DNA of 15,192 nucleotides from Synechococcales cyanobacterium PMM_0085 (GTDB lineage Bacteria > Cyanobacteriota > Cyanobacteriia > Elainellales > Elainellaceae): the NCBI GenBank assembly GCA_949127705.1, contig CASBQJ010000226.1:1-15192 (forward strand). Reading direction: 5' to 3'. Shown here in pieces: positions 13,418 to 15,192 of this stretch. The notes under the pieces are model-generated. The model made no database searches. It was given only the letters and a program-made list of their open reading frames with translations, and had not been told where the DNA came from. A program made the position numbers and the translations under genes. Positions within the stretch are counted from its first letter, which is position 1. Each line of letters opens with the position of its first letter.

Positions 13418-14386
13418 ATGCCCCATCCTGTTCACACACTCAACTGTCCACCAGACTGCACCCAACATGATGCCGCCGTGCCTGCTGGCAAGGCTCGCTT
13501 GCTGTGGACAGCCCTCGTCACCATCGGCCTGTTCTCGGCAGTTGAGCTAGCGGTCAGTTTATCGAGCCGCAGTTTGGCCTTAACTGCCGAGGCGGGGCAC
13601 ATGCTGTCCGACTGTGGCTCGCTGGTGCTGGCGCTGCTAGCCACCTGGATTGCTCGCCTGCCCGCCTCAAATCAGGCTCCCTTTGGCTACCGTCGGGTGG
13701 AGATTTTGGCCGCACTGGTGAACGGGCTGGGGTTGGTGGCGATCGCCCTCTGGGTGGGATCACAAGCCCTGACGCGCCTGCAAACGCCCTCTGACGATAT
13801 TTTGGGGCTGCCGATGCTAATTATGGCCACGATTGGCCTGGGTGTGAATACGCTGAATGCCCTAATGCTGCACGACCACAGCCATCACGACCTCAATCTC
13901 AAGGGCGCATTTTTGCATATGGTAGCCGATGCCGTTAGCTCTATTGGCGTGATTTTGGCCGCGATCGCCGTCTGGGCCTTCCACTGGAACTGGGCCGATG
14001 GAGCCGTCAGCTTGCTGGTAGCTGGCTTGATTCTGGCCGGAGCCATTCCCCTGCTGCGCCAAAGCGTCGATGTGCTGCTGGAAAAGACCCCTAGCCACCT
14101 CGATCTAGACCGGATTAAAGCTCACCTGCTTAGCGTTGAAGGTGTCATTGCGGTCGAAAACCTGCGCGTTTGGGCGATCGCCCCTGGACAAGAAACCCTC
14201 ACCGTTCAGCTCATGGTCAACCTGCCCACTGGAGCCGAACGCGATCGCTGCCTGCGCCAAATTCAAACGTCCCTGCAAACCAATTTTGGCATTGCCGACC
14301 CGATCATCCAAATGGCAGCTCCCACGCTGCCCAAACCGATCAACCTTTCCGTTCCTGCCAGCCTAGAACTCGTGATCAACGATTAA
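13418..14386 (+). CDS. Cation diffusion facilitator (CzcD/ZitB-like metal exporter)
   Basis: A 322-residue CDF-family antiporter expected to export Zn2+ or a similar divalent ion in exchange for protons at the plasma membrane. About six membrane helices are visible. The transport-site pairs are intact: His61 and Asp65 in AEAGHMLSDCGSL (helix 2), and His167 and Asp171 in LHMVADAVSSIG (helix 5). The H-D/H-D set is typical of Zn2+/Cd2+-type CDFs. The helix 4-5 loop is His-rich (LHDHSHHDLNLKG). The C-terminal cytoplasmic domain (about 220-300) has GVIAVENLRVWAIAPGQETLTVQLMV, where the usual HxLHVW and final-strand His residues are Glu/Asn-Leu-Arg and Gln, so its regulatory metal sites seem lost. 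ATG 13418 is chosen; TTG 13394 would add eight hydrophobic residues. The exonuclease III gene follows after 5 bases. Confidence 0.9.
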   Translation: MPHPVHTLNCPPDCTQHDAAVPAGKARLLWTALVTIGLFSAVELAVSLSSRSLALTAEAGHMLSDCGSLVLALLATWIARLPASNQAPFGYRRVEILAALVNGLGLVAIALWVGSQALTRLQTPSDDILGLPMLIMATIGLGVNTLNALMLHDHSHHDLNLKGAFLHMVADAVSSIGVILAAIAVWAFHWNWADGAVSLLVAGLILAGAIPLLRQSVDVLLEKTPSHLDLDRIKAHLLSVEGVIAVENLRVWAIAPGQETLTVQLMVNLPTGAERDRCLRQIQTSLQTNFGIADPIIQMAAPTLPKPINLSVPASLELVIND

Positions 14387-14391
14387 CCCGC

Positions 14392-15177
14392 ATGAAAATC
14401 GCTACTTGGAATGTCAACTCCATCCGCAGCCGCCTAGAGCATGTCACGGGCTGGCTCGGCCAAAACCCGGTCGATGTGCTGTGCCTCCAAGAAACAAAGG
14501 TGGTAGATGCCGATTTTCCGCGATCGCCCTTCATCGAGCTAGGGTATCAGCCCTACATTTACGGGCAAAAGTCTTACAACGGGGTAGCATTGCTCAGCCG
14601 TGCGCCATTGGACGCCGTTCGCATGGGCTTTACCCCCATTGCGGGAGAGGCAATCGGAGCCGCCTTTGATGAACAAAAACGGGTGATCACAGGCATATTG
14701 GACGGCGTTTGCATCGTCAACCTTTACGTTCCCAACGGCTCTAGCCTAGGCAGCGATAAATACCTCTACAAGCTCAGCTGGCTCACGGTGCTGCGCAATT
14801 ATCTCAAAACCTTGCTAGAAAACCATCCCAAACTGCTGGTCTGTGGCGACTTCAACATTGCTCTCGAAGACCGCGACATTCACGATCCCACCGGGCGGGA
14901 GCGGCAGGTGATGGCAACCGATGCCGAACGCACTGCTCTAAGCGCTGTGCTGGATCTGGGGCTAGCCGACGCCTTTCGCAAATTTAACCAGGAAGATGGA
15001 CAGTTTAGCTGGTGGGACTATCGCGCCGCTGCCTTTCGCCGCAATTTGGGCTGGCGAATCGACCACCACTACCTCAGTCCAGCCCTCTATGCTGCTGCCA
15101 AGAGCTGTGCGATCGACAAAACGCCGCGCACCTTAGAAAAACCCAGCGATCACGCCCCGGTCGTGGTGGAGTTGTGA
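14392..15177 (+). CDS. xthA: Exonuclease III (AP endonuclease, base excision repair)
   Basis: A complete 261-residue member of the exonuclease III/ExoA family of the EEP superfamily. It cuts DNA 5' to abasic sites and removes 3'-blocking groups in base excision repair, with Mg2+. The active site reads in order: Asn7 and Asn9 in WNVNSIRSR, Glu34 in CLQETK, Tyr112 in NLYVPNG, Asp153 and Asn155 in CGDFNIA, the FSWWDYR loop at 205-211, Asp224 in WRIDHHYLS, and Asp253-His254 in KPSDHAPV. All key residues are present and the length is normal (about 255-268). The frame is open further upstream to 14170, but that part overlaps the exporter gene; MKIATWNVNS is the family's start, so ATG 14392 is used. 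Its 5-base spacing from the exporter stop implies one transcript. Confidence 0.95.
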   Translation: MKIATWNVNSIRSRLEHVTGWLGQNPVDVLCLQETKVVDADFPRSPFIELGYQPYIYGQKSYNGVALLSRAPLDAVRMGFTPIAGEAIGAAFDEQKRVITGILDGVCIVNLYVPNGSSLGSDKYLYKLSWLTVLRNYLKTLLENHPKLLVCGDFNIALEDRDIHDPTGRERQVMATDAERTALSAVLDLGLADAFRKFNQEDGQFSWWDYRAAAFRRNLGWRIDHHYLSPALYAAAKSCAIDKTPRTLEKPSDHAPVVVEL

Positions 15178-15192
15178 CGATCGCTCTCTAGG

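Noticed and set aside
14170..14391. N-terminal extension of the exonuclease III frame
   Set aside because: It overlaps the exporter gene in another frame, has low-complexity Arg/Pro/His composition, and the family N-terminus MKIATWNVNS starts at 14392.

Overview
The window looks like chromosomal DNA of a cyanobacterium. The octamer GCGATCGC (HIP1), a cyanobacterial signature, occurs many times inside genes and between them. The two succinate-CoA ligase subunits, the response-regulator/kinase hybrid, a small 'PSGESLPxCW' protein and the interspersed GTAGAGACGC repeats also fit cyanobacteria. A filamentous Leptolyngbya-like host is possible, but the genus is a guess. I see no rRNA, tRNA, CRISPR array, transposase or phage gene.

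Layout. At 1-447 (+) is the 3' end of a protein with a proline-rich linker and a SPOR-like C-terminus. Facing it on the minus strand are an MliC-like lipoprotein (496-870) and a YqiA/YcfP-type alpha/beta hydrolase (956-1618). A plus-strand unit follows: sucC-like (1895-3037), sucD-like (3045-3938) and a family 2 glycosyltransferase (3990-4703). A long run of minus-strand genes then spans 4777-13127. In coordinate order these are a tiny exported Pro/Asp-rich protein, a REC-HisKA-HATPase hybrid kinase, a 70-residue conserved small protein, a rhodanese-fold protein lacking its catalytic cysteine, an LEA-like lipoprotein, a giant membrane protein built from about eight ~80-residue helical repeats, and a DUF554 membrane protein. 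The window closes with a plus-strand pair, a CDF metal-cation exporter (13418-14386) and exonuclease III (14392-15177), only 5 bases apart.

How the genes work together. The ligase subunits must act as one enzyme at the succinyl-CoA step of the TCA cycle or on a related acid. Their nucleotide and phosphohistidine sites are intact, but both subunits differ from the E. coli enzyme around the acid/CoA-thiol pocket. The other neighbours have no obvious shared pathway. The minus-strand genes between 5167 and 12065 (kinase, inactive rhodanese, helical lipoprotein, repeat membrane protein) have a signalling or envelope-stress flavour, but that is only an impression from gene content.

Intergenic DNA is rich in structure: a perfect 18-bp hairpin after the rhodanese-like gene, two hairpins after the LEA-like gene (one carrying HIP1 in its loop), a REP-like palindrome, and two copies of the GTAGAGACGC inverted repeat placed exactly at gene 3' ends. 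The most novel item is the repeat membrane protein at 8910-12065. Several computed starts were moved to internal ATGs because Shine-Dalgarno motifs support those (kinase, LEA-like lipoprotein, repeat protein).
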